Shown here one piece after another: positions 36,788 to 44,181 of a stretch of 64,000 bases of DNA. The stretch comes from Sulfuricella sp. (GTDB taxonomy: Bacteria; Pseudomonadota; Gammaproteobacteria; Burkholderiales; Sulfuricellaceae), in the NCBI GenBank assembly GCA_018336195.1, contig JAGXQV010000049.1, forward strand, positions 1 to 64,000, written 5' to 3'. The notes beneath the pieces were generated by a model. That model had not been told where the DNA came from and did not search any database. It worked only from the letters and a program-made list of their open reading frames with translations. How positions within the stretch are numbered: position 1 is the first letter of the stretch; each line of letters begins with the position of its first letter. The position numbers and the translations under genes were made by a program.

Positions 36788-36993
36788 TGAGCGAGATCAC
36801 GCAATGATTTCTTGGCGACCTCCCAGGAAATGAAATCCGACTGATTTTCGGCATGTGCGCATTCGGCTTCCTGCAATGCCGCTGCATGCCAGTCTGGCGA
36901 TGAAAGCGTCACGGAATCATGCGCCAAGTCGTCCCATAGGGCTTCCATCACGATTAATTTTTCTGGCCGGGTCAGGTTTTCGATACTTATCAT
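36784..36993 (-). CDS. Addiction-module antitoxin (TIGR02574-like)
   Basis: A 69-residue protein: MISIENLTRPEKLIVMEALW, then DDL...SPDWH and a helical tail (SWEVAKKSLRDLAQ). The LTRxEKLxxMExLWD..L...P.WH pattern is that of short antitoxins paired with ParE/RelE toxins. ATG 36993 is chosen over an upstream in-frame start that adds unrelated residues. The cognate toxin is truncated and a RES-domain gene follows directly. Confidence 0.8.
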   Translation of the reverse strand: MISIENLTRPEKLIVMEALWDDLAHDSVTLSSPDWHAAALQEAECAHAENQSDFISWEVAKKSLRDLAQ

Positions 36994-37122
36994 GTCGCCC
37001 CCCCAATTTGGGACCAAGAGTAGAAATTCTAACAAAGGGTTGCTGAAGATACTGAAAATTATTCAGACCGGAAACGCAGTATAAAAAGTGAAAAAAGTAC
37101 TGGCTATGCTTCGGCGGATCGA

Positions 37123-37211
37123 TCGGCACAGACATCGGCAAACATATCATGACAATTAACGCTAACCGTTTAATTAATTAGCGACTATAATCGGCACAGA
37201 CATCGGCAAAC
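37123..37211. promoter_or_regulatory. Direct repeats upstream of the Fic gene
   Basis: A 21-base sequence, TCGGCACAGACATCGGCAAAC, occurs at 37123-37143 and again at 37191-37211. Between the two lies an AT-rich block with CGCTAACCG...TTAATTAATTAGCG. The second copy ends 12 bases before the Fic ATG. Spacing of 68 bases and position suggest an operator or control of Fic expression. Confidence 0.55.
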
Positions 37212-37223
37212 GCAGGGGGACTA

Positions 37224-38501
37224 ATGATTGAGTTATACGACGACCCGGCTCAGATGGAACCGCTTGCCATCGATAGCTCTCGGCCTGCCTACGGCTCGCT
37301 GATCGGGCTTGCTCACGAGCTATCGGAAGCGTCCGCCTGCTTGGACGCCGCACTTGTCCCCCCGACCGCGCGTAGCCTCTCCGAGCTCGTCTCGGGAATG
37401 AACTGTTACTACTCGAACTTGATCGAGGGCCATCACACCCTACCCATTGATATCGAGAAAGCGCTGTTCGAGATAAAGGAGCGGATGGAGCAAAAAGACT
37501 TGCAGAGTCTTGCGTTTGCTCACATCGAGGCTGAGCGATGGGCAAAGTTGCAGTCGCTCGACAAAAATTCTCTACTTCCCTTTATCCTCGAAGTTCACCG
37601 GCGCTTCTGCGCGCACTTGCCGAAGGAAATGCTGAAGCTCAAGGACGGGAGCCACATGGAACCCGGAAAGTTCCGGGAGCGGGACGTCCACGTAGGCAGT
37701 CATGTAGCACCAATGGCAGACACACTTAATCGCTTCCTGGCGCGCTTCGCGGAGGTTTACGGACTCCGCCTCGAATGGTCGAAAAGAGGCGGAATAAGCA
37801 GGCTGGACAGCATTCTGTCGGTTTTCGCCGCCCATCATCGAGTTGTGTGGATTCACCCCTTTCTTGATGGAAACGGCCGGGTGGCGCGGATCGCCATCGA
37901 CGCAATGCTCCGGGAGTGCGGAGTAAATGGCGCGTGCCTATGGTCGATGTCCCGAGGGTTCGCGAAGACCGCGGATGAATACAAGGCGAAACTGGCCGGA
38001 GCCGACCAGCCTCGAATGGGCGATCTGGATGGTCGTGGAAACTTGTCCGAAAAACGCTTGGCGGAGTTTTGCGAGTACTCCATGCAAACCGCCATCGACC
38101 AGGCCAAATTCATGGCCAGGATGTTCGCCCTCGACAACTTCAGGTTCAGAGCCGAACATTTTTTCCAGAAAGTGCGATTCGACCTCAAGCCCGAGTCTGT
38201 GCACCTCTTCATCCATGCTTTCAGCACTGGAGAGTTTGAGCGTATGGAGGCAGGCCGTCTCACCGGTCTTCCGGAAAGGACAGCGAGAGATGTGCTTAAC
38301 GCGCTCGTCCTCGAAGGATTCCTTGTCTCGGACACCCCGCGAGGCAAGGTTCGAGTCGGCTTCCCCATGCATGCGCTTGGGTCTCTCTTGCCTAACCTCT
38401 ATCCGGCAGGTGATCTGGACGTGGACCCACAGGCGCTAAGACAGCTTGTCAAAGCGGCCAAAGCTAATACTGCCGCGAGAAATGCGCTGAAGCCCAAGTA
38501 G
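37224..38501 (+). CDS. Fic-domain AMP transferase
   Basis: A 425-residue Fic protein. The Fic motif HPFLDGNGR is at 211-219 with the catalytic His211. An inhibitory helix motif, SNLIEG (Ser64, Glu68, Gly69), lies upstream of the core, so this is a self-inhibited class II enzyme. The C-terminus (AGRLTGLPERTARDVLNALV, then LEGFLVSDTPRGKVRV) is a winged-helix DNA-binding domain, common in this Fic group. It probably AMPylates a protein target when the inhibitory helix is displaced. CAGGGGGA upstream supports the ATG. Confidence 0.88.
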   Translation: MIELYDDPAQMEPLAIDSSRPAYGSLIGLAHELSEASACLDAALVPPTARSLSELVSGMNCYYSNLIEGHHTLPIDIEKALFEIKERMEQKDLQSLAFAHIEAERWAKLQSLDKNSLLPFILEVHRRFCAHLPKEMLKLKDGSHMEPGKFRERDVHVGSHVAPMADTLNRFLARFAEVYGLRLEWSKRGGISRLDSILSVFAAHHRVVWIHPFLDGNGRVARIAIDAMLRECGVNGACLWSMSRGFAKTADEYKAKLAGADQPRMGDLDGRGNLSEKRLAEFCEYSMQTAIDQAKFMARMFALDNFRFRAEHFFQKVRFDLKPESVHLFIHAFSTGEFERMEAGRLTGLPERTARDVLNALVLEGFLVSDTPRGKVRVGFPMHALGSLLPNLYPAGDLDVDPQALRQLVKAAKANTAARNALKPK

Positions 38502-38544
38502 CGAGCCTATTCGCGATGGGATGCGTCCGCTTGATAGCTAAGAG

Positions 38545-39076
38545 CCTATCCCAGGCATCCCGTTCCGCCCGGTAATTCATCAACGCCTCGACGATCTGCC
38601 GTTTTCGCCGGGCGCGGTGCTCGGCTGACTGGATTTTGCCCCAGGCCGGCGCATGTTCGCCGAAATTGCGGGCTATGTTGTCGATGAAGGCCTGGACTTG
38701 CCGCAAGGCAAGCGCCGACTCGGGCGCGCGCAGCCACCAGTGCCCGGCATCGAACACCAGGTCGTGCAATTGCCGGTTCTTTGCGACGATGGCCTCGTGC
38801 TTTTGCCGGTACAGCGCGAGCAGTTCAGGCTCCTTGCGGGCGATGACCGCCTCGATCGCGTCCTGGGCGAAGGGCCGCTTCACGTCTGCCCGCTTGACCA
38901 ACTCTTCGGTGGAAAACAGCATGAGGTCACCGAAGAACTGGCGCTCGAATTCGTCGGACAGGTCCACGCTTTGCTGTGCTTCGTCCAGTTCCACGCCGGG
39001 GCGGAAGTCGTCGTCCAGGCCCGCCTCGGTGGTGCGCCGGTTGCAGGCTGGGCAGCTTTCTTTGAGTGAAGCGAAG
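38545..39076 (-). pseudogene. Broken duplicate of the 610-residue protein gene at 44.2 kb
   Basis: The reverse strand encodes RRTTEAGLDDDFRPGVELDE through MNYRAERDAWDRLL, nearly identical to the last 160 residues of the intact gene at 44182-46014. The first 440 codons and the stop are missing. The frame runs on into the Fic gene at one end and into unrelated sequence at the other. It records a duplication followed by deletion. Confidence 0.85.
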
Positions 39077-39097
39077 GTGAACGCCGATTGCTTACCA

Positions 39098-39202
39098 CAT
39101 ATCGCCATTCCGGAGGAGGTGCCGCGTACGGCGCGAGAGGTTTACTGGGAATGCTGCCGGGAGATCATTGGCAATTCGGCGGATTCGGTCAGCCTGGACT
39201 AG
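39098..39202 (+). pseudogene. C-terminal relic of a sulfotransferase-like gene
   Basis: Reads IPEEVPRTAREVYWECCREI then IGNSADSVSLD and stop. It aligns without gaps to the last 32 residues of the sulfotransferase-like protein at 30791-31531, beyond the REP-like part. No start or upstream domain is left. It joins directly to the broken duplicate described at 38545-39076. Confidence 0.7.
39144..39198 (+). repeat. Dispersed REP-like repeat, copy C
   Basis: GAATGCTGCC (39149-39158) and GGCGGATTC (39178-39186) form imperfect arms. It lies at the end of the sulfotransferase relic, the same relative place as copy A. Confidence 0.65.
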
Positions 39203-39250
39203 CGAGCGATGTAGAAGTCTATATCTGATCTGACGTACACTGCCAGATCA

Positions 39251-39346
39251 TGAACAGCCGTTTTCGCCCCCGAACGGACCGCCGGTCATGCTGGCGAGAA
39301 TGCTCACTCCTCGGCCATTGCTGTCGGTGGCTTCCCGACCAGTCAT
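39251..39346 (-). CDS. Possible 31-codon small protein downstream of the DsbA-like gene
   Basis: From ATG 39346, with AAAGGAG 7 bases upstream, the frame gives MTGREATDSNGRGVSILASM and then TGGPFGGENGCS before a TGA (32 residues). It follows the DsbA/FrnE-like gene by 13 bases on the same strand. It is Gly/Ser/Asn-rich with one Cys near the end. I recognise no family; a good ribosome site and operon position are the only support. It could be a chance frame. Confidence 0.35.
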
Positions 39347-39359
39347 AGTCTTGCTCCTT

Positions 39360-40262
39360 TCACAAAGTGCAGATGCCACTTTCCGCATCGCAAACAGGTA
39401 GCGACATAAACTCCCAGAAATATCCATTACCCACCTCCACTCTGCGGATGAGCCCCGTTTCAGCCAAGCCCGTGAGCATCGTTTCCAGTTCGCCTATGGC
39501 AAGATCGAACACGGTGGCCAGTTCCACCGGCGCTGCACGTCCGTATGTGCGGATAAAGCCGAGTAGGTTTTCGGGGGCAGTTTCCGGCGCCCGCCCTTGA
39601 AGCCGCCCACCGCTCAAGGCGTCGATGACGGCCTGCATCGCGGGAAAGCTCTGGTAGCCGCGCAGCATCGTTTCACGCTCGCCATAACGGAACACGAAAG
39701 TGGGGAAACCGCGTGCACCGTAACGACGCGTTGTCTCCATATCTTTTTGGAAGGATGTTTCGGCCGATCCGTCCTTGAGGTGGCCTATGAACGCCGCCAC
39801 ATCGAGGCCGACATCGCTGGCCAGTTCGATAATCACCTCTTGGCGTCCGGTTTCCCGCGCCTCGGCGGCGGAGGCCTCGCACATGCGCCGCAGGTAGCGC
39901 GCTGCCAGGCCGGGATTCGTCAGTTCGGCGGCCTTGAAGGCGATGTTTTGCGGATAGGTGGAAACGGTCTCTGCGCTGAATAACCGGAAGCCTTCTATCC
40001 GCACCGGCATGCCGTGACGTTCCGACGCTTCCAGCCAATGGCGGGCGATCTGAGCATTGGAACGCTCCGGATCGCCACCGATGTCGTTGGCGCGGTCGTA
40101 GAAGGCGCGAATATCCTCGACCAGGCCGCCCATCACATAGCGGATGCGCACGGCATCGCCGTACCACGTCTCCACTTTTCGCAGCACCGGTTCGCTGCCC
40201 CAGCACCAAGTGCAAACCGGGTCGGTGAAGGCCAGAATTTCTAAGCGAGATTGGTTTTGCAT
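39360..40262 (-). CDS. DsbA/FrnE-family thiol oxidoreductase
   Basis: A 300-residue protein. The thioredoxin-fold half begins with FTDPVCTWCWGSEPVL (active-site Cys17 and Cys20), has an all-helical insertion, and the cis-proline loop is ARGFPTFVF. The last 75 residues (VELATVFDLAIGELETMLTG) look like a small winged-helix tail. There is no signal peptide, so it acts in the cytoplasm like FrnE. GAGGAG precedes the ATG. Part of a redox cluster with a cytochrome b561. Confidence 0.82.
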   Translation of the reverse strand: MQNQSRLEILAFTDPVCTWCWGSEPVLRKVETWYGDAVRIRYVMGGLVEDIRAFYDRANDIGGDPERSNAQIARHWLEASERHGMPVRIEGFRLFSAETVSTYPQNIAFKAAELTNPGLAARYLRRMCEASAAEARETGRQEVIIELASDVGLDVAAFIGHLKDGSAETSFQKDMETTRRYGARGFPTFVFRYGERETMLRGYQSFPAMQAVIDALSGGRLQGRAPETAPENLLGFIRTYGRAAPVELATVFDLAIGELETMLTGLAETGLIRRVEVGNGYFWEFMSLPVCDAESGICTL

Positions 40263-40284
40263 ATATTTCTCCTCAAGAGGCTAT

Positions 40285-40812
40285 TCACTTCCCAAATCCC
40301 ATTCTGGACAGTAGCCTGTCTTTACGTACAAACTGATGAAATAGGGCTGCAATAACATGCAAAGCGATAGCAAGCATCAAAAGTTTGGCGACAACGCCAT
40401 GAACCGCACGCGGTGGCAAGTCTTTGAAGTCTGTGGGTAGGATGCCATCTCCTGCAAACACAATTTCGGGCAAACCAGTCAACGCTGCAATACCTATGCC
40501 GCTGACCGCTATCACGAAAATTAACGTGTACAAGCCCCAGTGCATCAAGGGCGCGAATCGATCCGCCAGGGCAATCCCGGTAAAGACAGGTTTCGGGTGT
40601 GTTGAGCGCAGGCGCACGATGAGCCTTATCACCGTCAAAACCAAAATGAGAACTCCAAAAATCATATGCCCGCGCAACGCATTGATTTTTTCTGGGCTCG
40701 AATTGGGTGTTTTATCCAAGACGAATGTACCCATAACAAGACCAATAATGAGTAGGACTGCACAGACCCAATGAAGCGATCGGAGGGCAAGGTGGTAGCG
40801 AGACGGTTGCAT
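40285..40812 (-). CDS. Cytochrome b561
   Basis: A 175-residue membrane protein with four helices. Haem-binding histidines lie in RYHLALRSLHWVCAVLL, LRGHMIFGVLIL, APLMHWGLYTLIF and RAVHGVVAKLLMLAIALHVI, the usual b561 pattern. It moves electrons between quinone and periplasmic partners. ATG 40812 has AAGGG 6 bases upstream; the longer TTG start at 40830 would place that site inside the gene. Confidence 0.85.
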   Translation of the reverse strand: MQPSRYHLALRSLHWVCAVLLIIGLVMGTFVLDKTPNSSPEKINALRGHMIFGVLILVLTVIRLIVRLRSTHPKPVFTGIALADRFAPLMHWGLYTLIFVIAVSGIGIAALTGLPEIVFAGDGILPTDFKDLPPRAVHGVVAKLLMLAIALHVIAALFHQFVRKDRLLSRMGFGK

Positions 40813-40941
40813 GTTTTTCCCTTGTAACAATTGGATTTAGCGGCAGGACACAAATGCCACAGTACTGCCAACAAGTGTTGTTTCAAATACCGATGACCAG
40901 GGATCGGACATCACCGCTCCCATTGCGAGATACGGCGGCCT

Positions 40942-41199
40942 TCAAGAAGCAAGGGATTCTTTCATCTTCAGATACTGCGCATCATCAATCTCTCCGCGCG
41001 CGTATCGTTGATCGAGCAGGTCTCTTGCGTTGCTGGAATGAGCGCGCCGCATGTGCCGACCAGGCATGCCTGCGCATCCACCATGAACCCCCCTGCGTCC
41101 AACACGAAACACCACAAAGAGAAGAAAAATAAGCAGGAAGATCGCTGGAAAAATCATAAAAAAAGAAAACCCACCCACATAGGGGCCATGCATCCACAT
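40942..41199 (-). CDS. Small SHOCT-domain membrane protein
   Basis: An 85-residue protein. One membrane helix (about 10-32: GFSFFMIFPAIFLLIFLLFVV) is followed by a basic/Gly/His-rich linker and a C-terminal SHOCT motif (NARDLLDQRYARGEIDDAQY). SHOCT ends are found on many small membrane proteins of unknown role. AAGGAAG lies upstream of the ATG. Confidence 0.75.
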   Translation of the reverse strand: MWMHGPYVGGFSFFMIFPAIFLLIFLLFVVFRVGRRGVHGGCAGMPGRHMRRAHSSNARDLLDQRYARGEIDDAQYLKMKESLAS

Positions 41200-41292
41200 A
41201 ACAATGCTTCCTTGCTCGTCGTGTTATTTACCAGCCCTGAGGGGCTGCCAGTATGAGCTGGTTAGAGTCGGCCACTAGGGTTTGGCGGGGGA

Positions 41293-41898
41293 TTAAGCAA
41301 TGCCAGCGCCAAGGGCCGGAAACACGTCGGTGAACAGCAAAGTGATCAGCTGCTGTCCGGTCGGAGTGGACCAGTCCTGCGCAATTTCCGCTATGAGCGT
41401 ATTGGTTGCGGTGAGTACAACGCCCGCATCGTGCATCCGTTGGCGGGAAAATTCTTCGGAAAGATCGCTGGGCGATCCCGAAGCATCCATCACGGCCTGA
41501 ACGGCAAAGCCTTCGAGCGCAGCGTCGATCGCCGGGAAGATGAGGCACACATCGGTGGTCACGCCCGCCATGATCAGGTTCTTGCGCCCTGTGGCGAGCA
41601 CCGCATTGCGGAAATCCGGATAGGCCCAGGCGTTGACCACGCCGGGGCGTTTGACCCGTGCCACGTGGGCTTCGGGCAGGATTTCCGCGATTCCAGACAA
41701 AATCGGACCTTGAGCACGGTCTTCCTGGCTGGACGTGATCACGGTCGGCATGTTCAGGATTTTCGCCATCTTGGCCAACGCAATCGACTGCTTGGCGGCT
41801 AGCTCGCGATCAATATTCTTGATCAGTTGCATGGTGCCGACCTGGTGATCAATCAACAGCAGAGCTGTATTGTCGGCACTAAATCTTTCGTAATTCAT
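41293..41898 (-). CDS. Isochorismatase-family hydrolase, YcaC-like
   Basis: A 201-residue cysteine hydrolase. The catalytic residues are Asp17 (LLIDHQ), Arg84 (KRPGVVNAW, as in YcaC, where other family members have Lys) and Cys118 (GVTTDVCLIF). A cis-peptide stretch precedes the Cys. YcaC-like enzymes have no known substrate. AGGAG lies upstream. It forms an operon with the Old Yellow Enzyme gene, with a hairpin (41931-41949) between them. Confidence 0.85.
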   Translation of the reverse strand: MNYERFSADNTALLLIDHQVGTMQLIKNIDRELAAKQSIALAKMAKILNMPTVITSSQEDRAQGPILSGIAEILPEAHVARVKRPGVVNAWAYPDFRNAVLATGRKNLIMAGVTTDVCLIFPAIDAALEGFAVQAVMDASGSPSDLSEEFSRQRMHDAGVVLTATNTLIAEIAQDWSTPTGQQLITLLFTDVFPALGAGIA

Positions 41899-41930
41899 CA
41901 GTTTCTCCTAACAGAACAAGCGGGGCGGAA

Positions 41931-41949
41931 TGCCCCTGAACGAGGGGCA
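41931..41949. repeat. Small hairpin between OYE and hydrolase genes
   Basis: TGCCCCT (41931-41937) and AGGGGCA (41943-41949) around a 5-base loop, in the 97-base gap. It may weaken read-through or stabilise one part of the mRNA. Confidence 0.5.
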
Positions 41950-41995
41950 CACTACCAGCCCCGTAATTGGGCGATATCGCTCATGACAGCATTCC

Positions 41996-43066
41996 TCAGT
42001 TAGTGCCCGTTCCGCTCAGGAACGGGTAGTCGGTGTAGCCTTGGGCGCCGGGCGAGTAGAACGTGTTTTTGTCCGGGGTGTTGAGTTCCCCGCCTTGGCG
42101 GAATCGCTCCGGCAGATCAGGATTCGCCAGGAAGGCACCACCGAATACCGTCGCGTCGGCTCGACCATCGGCCAGTGCGGCTTCAGCACTCTTCTGGTCG
42201 AGCCCACCACCTATCAGGTAGGCGCCGTTAAAGCGGGGGCGCAACAGGGCGTGGTAATCGACCTTGGCACCGAACAGCGCGACGTGCAGGTACGTCAGAT
42301 TGAGGCCACGCAGGTGCTCGACCAGGTAGGCGTAAGTTTCCTGGGGATTGGCATCTACGATGTCGTTGAAGTTCATTTCCGGGGAAATCTTGATCCCGAC
42401 GCGATCCCCACCGGCCTCAGCCACCATGGCCACCAGGACGTCCAGCACGAAGCGGGCGCGATTTGCCACCGAGCCGCCGTATTGATCCTGGCGTTGGTTG
42501 CTGCCGGAAGACAGGAACTGTTCAGGCAGATAGCCAGACGCGGCGTGAAGCTCGACACCATCGAAGCCGGCCTCTAGAGCACGGCGGGTGGCACTGCGGT
42601 AGTCATCAATCACGCCAGCAACCTCGTCCAAGCTGAGTTCGCGTGGGGTGACGAAGTCCTGTAAACCGCTGGCTGTCCAAGTCTGGCCGGCCGGCTTGAT
42701 TGCGGAGGGGGCTACGGGTTGTGCGTCATTCGGCAGCAGCGACGGATGCGAGATGCGACCGCAGTGCATCACTTGCATGAAGATTCGGCCACCTTTGGCA
42801 TGAACTGCTTCGGTCACTTTCTTCCACGCCGCGATCTGCGCATCGGTTTCGATTCCCGGTGTCCGCACATAACCCTTGCCCATGGCGGAAGGAAAGACGC
42901 CTTCGGTGATGATCAGACCAGCGCTGGCGCGTTGGGCGTAATAGAGGCTGACCAGGTCGCTGGGCACTCCCGCGTCGTCAGAACGTGACCGGGTCATTGG
43001 CGCCATGACCAGACGGTTTGGCAGGGTATGGCGACCGATGCGAACGGGCGTGAAGAGTTGGCTCAT
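41996..43066 (-). CDS. Old Yellow Enzyme family alkene reductase, NemA-like
   Basis: A 356-residue FMN enzyme. It has LFTPVRIGRHTLPNRLVMAP at the start, MTRSRSD, FMQVMHCGRISHP, GFDGVELHAASGYLPEQFLS (substrate-binding His) and NRARFVLDVLVAMV. These fit NADPH-dependent reductases of enones and nitro-esters. It is divergent from a LysR gene, which probably controls it, and is followed by a YcaC-like hydrolase. GAGGAA precedes the ATG. Confidence 0.88.
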   Translation of the reverse strand: MSQLFTPVRIGRHTLPNRLVMAPMTRSRSDDAGVPSDLVSLYYAQRASAGLIITEGVFPSAMGKGYVRTPGIETDAQIAAWKKVTEAVHAKGGRIFMQVMHCGRISHPSLLPNDAQPVAPSAIKPAGQTWTASGLQDFVTPRELSLDEVAGVIDDYRSATRRALEAGFDGVELHAASGYLPEQFLSSGSNQRQDQYGGSVANRARFVLDVLVAMVAEAGGDRVGIKISPEMNFNDIVDANPQETYAYLVEHLRGLNLTYLHVALFGAKVDYHALLRPRFNGAYLIGGGLDQKSAEAALADGRADATVFGGAFLANPDLPERFRQGGELNTPDKNTFYSPGAQGYTDYPFLSGTGTN

Positions 43067-43170
43067 GGTGTGTTCCTCAGTGGTTTAGGATGGGGGTATG
43101 ATCTACCATCACCAATTCGGGATAAAGCGGGTAAAATAGAAATCATTGATCCATTGATGGAGCAATGTAA
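43067..43170. promoter_or_regulatory. Divergent promoter region of OYE and LysR genes
   Basis: A 104-base region between the two starts. It holds a tandem CATTGATC-CATTGATG (43144-43159) close to the LysR start, and an AT-rich middle. LysR proteins normally bind such a shared region and repress their own gene while activating the neighbour. No exact T-N11-A site can be fixed. Confidence 0.5.
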
Positions 43171-44058
43171 ATGGAACTCCTGAATGACATGGCTTTATTC
43201 GTGGAGGTGGTTAAAGCGCGAGGCTTCCGTCATGCCGCTGAAGTCGTCGGGATGCCGAACTCCACGGTATCGCGTCGGATCAGCACCCTGGAAAAGGCCA
43301 TTGGGCTTCGCCTGCTCCACCGAACGACACGCAAGATCGAGCTGACCGAGGCCGGCCAGATTTATTTCGAGCGCTGCAAACGCATTGTCGATGAAGCGAA
43401 GTTGGCCCATGAACAGCTTGGGGAAATGCTGGCTCAGCCGAGTGGCGTATTGCGAGCTTCTCTGCCGGTGGATTTCGCCAATATCTACCTGGCGCCACTC
43501 ATCGCGGAATTTGCTCGCCGCTATCCCGGCATCAGCTTCGATTTTGACCTGACACCTCGCCTGGTTGACCTCGTATCCGAACCATTCGATGTGGCCATCC
43601 GCATGGGCAAGCCACCGGACTCGAATCTGATTGCGCGTCAGTTGGCCAACTTGTCATGCTATCTCTACGCCTCGCCGCGTTACCTCGAACAATCTGGCGA
43701 ACCGGGTCACCCCACCGATTTAGCGCATCACGAATGCCTCGGGTTTCGAATGCCAAAGGCCAGTGTATGGACGCTGAACAATTCGGATCAGGTGGTTGAG
43801 GTGACAGTCGGCGGCAGGTTTCAACTCAATAGCGTTGGCTTGATCCGGCGACTGGCCGCACTCGATCTAGGGATCGCCGTCCTGCCTGAGGAAATCGTCG
43901 CCGAAGACGTGGCGCAAGGCCGGTTACGTCGAATCCTTCCCGATTGGGAGGGGCCGCCAGTTCCCGTCTACGCGATGACCGAAACACGCCTGTTACCTGC
44001 CAAGACGCAACGCTTCATCGAATTCTTGCGCGAGCATTTGAAATCGTCCGCAATGTGA
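43171..44058 (+). CDS. LysR-family transcriptional regulator
   Basis: A 295-residue regulator with an N-terminal winged helix-turn-helix (residues 1-60: ARGFRHAAEVVGMPNSTVSR, then RISTLEKAIGLRLLHRTTRK) and an effector-binding domain that resembles the CrgA/AaeR-like group (LRASLPVDFANIYLAPLIAE). Divergent from the alkene reductase gene, so the likely target is that operon. The effector, perhaps an electrophile, is not known. Confidence 0.9.
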   Translation: MELLNDMALFVEVVKARGFRHAAEVVGMPNSTVSRRISTLEKAIGLRLLHRTTRKIELTEAGQIYFERCKRIVDEAKLAHEQLGEMLAQPSGVLRASLPVDFANIYLAPLIAEFARRYPGISFDFDLTPRLVDLVSEPFDVAIRMGKPPDSNLIARQLANLSCYLYASPRYLEQSGEPGHPTDLAHHECLGFRMPKASVWTLNNSDQVVEVTVGGRFQLNSVGLIRRLAALDLGIAVLPEEIVAEDVAQGRLRRILPDWEGPPVPVYAMTETRLLPAKTQRFIEFLREHLKSSAM

Positions 44059-44181
44059 TAAGTAACCCGCCCTTCGGTCCGTTCGATTATTGAGGACATG
44101 AACAGCCGAATCTGGCACTTTACCCGTCGTAGGCTCAGGCAAATCGGACACTCTGTCAGATCAAGGCAGAATTTCTACAGA

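Noticed and set aside
38464-39108. A 214-codon minus-strand frame as a real gene
   Set aside because: It is the duplicated 3' part of the gene at 44182-46014 with foreign ends and no proper start or stop.
41951-41981. Ten-codon leader peptide (MSDIAQLRGW) between OYE and hydrolase genes
   Set aside because: Too short, with no regulatory pattern around it beyond the small hairpin.
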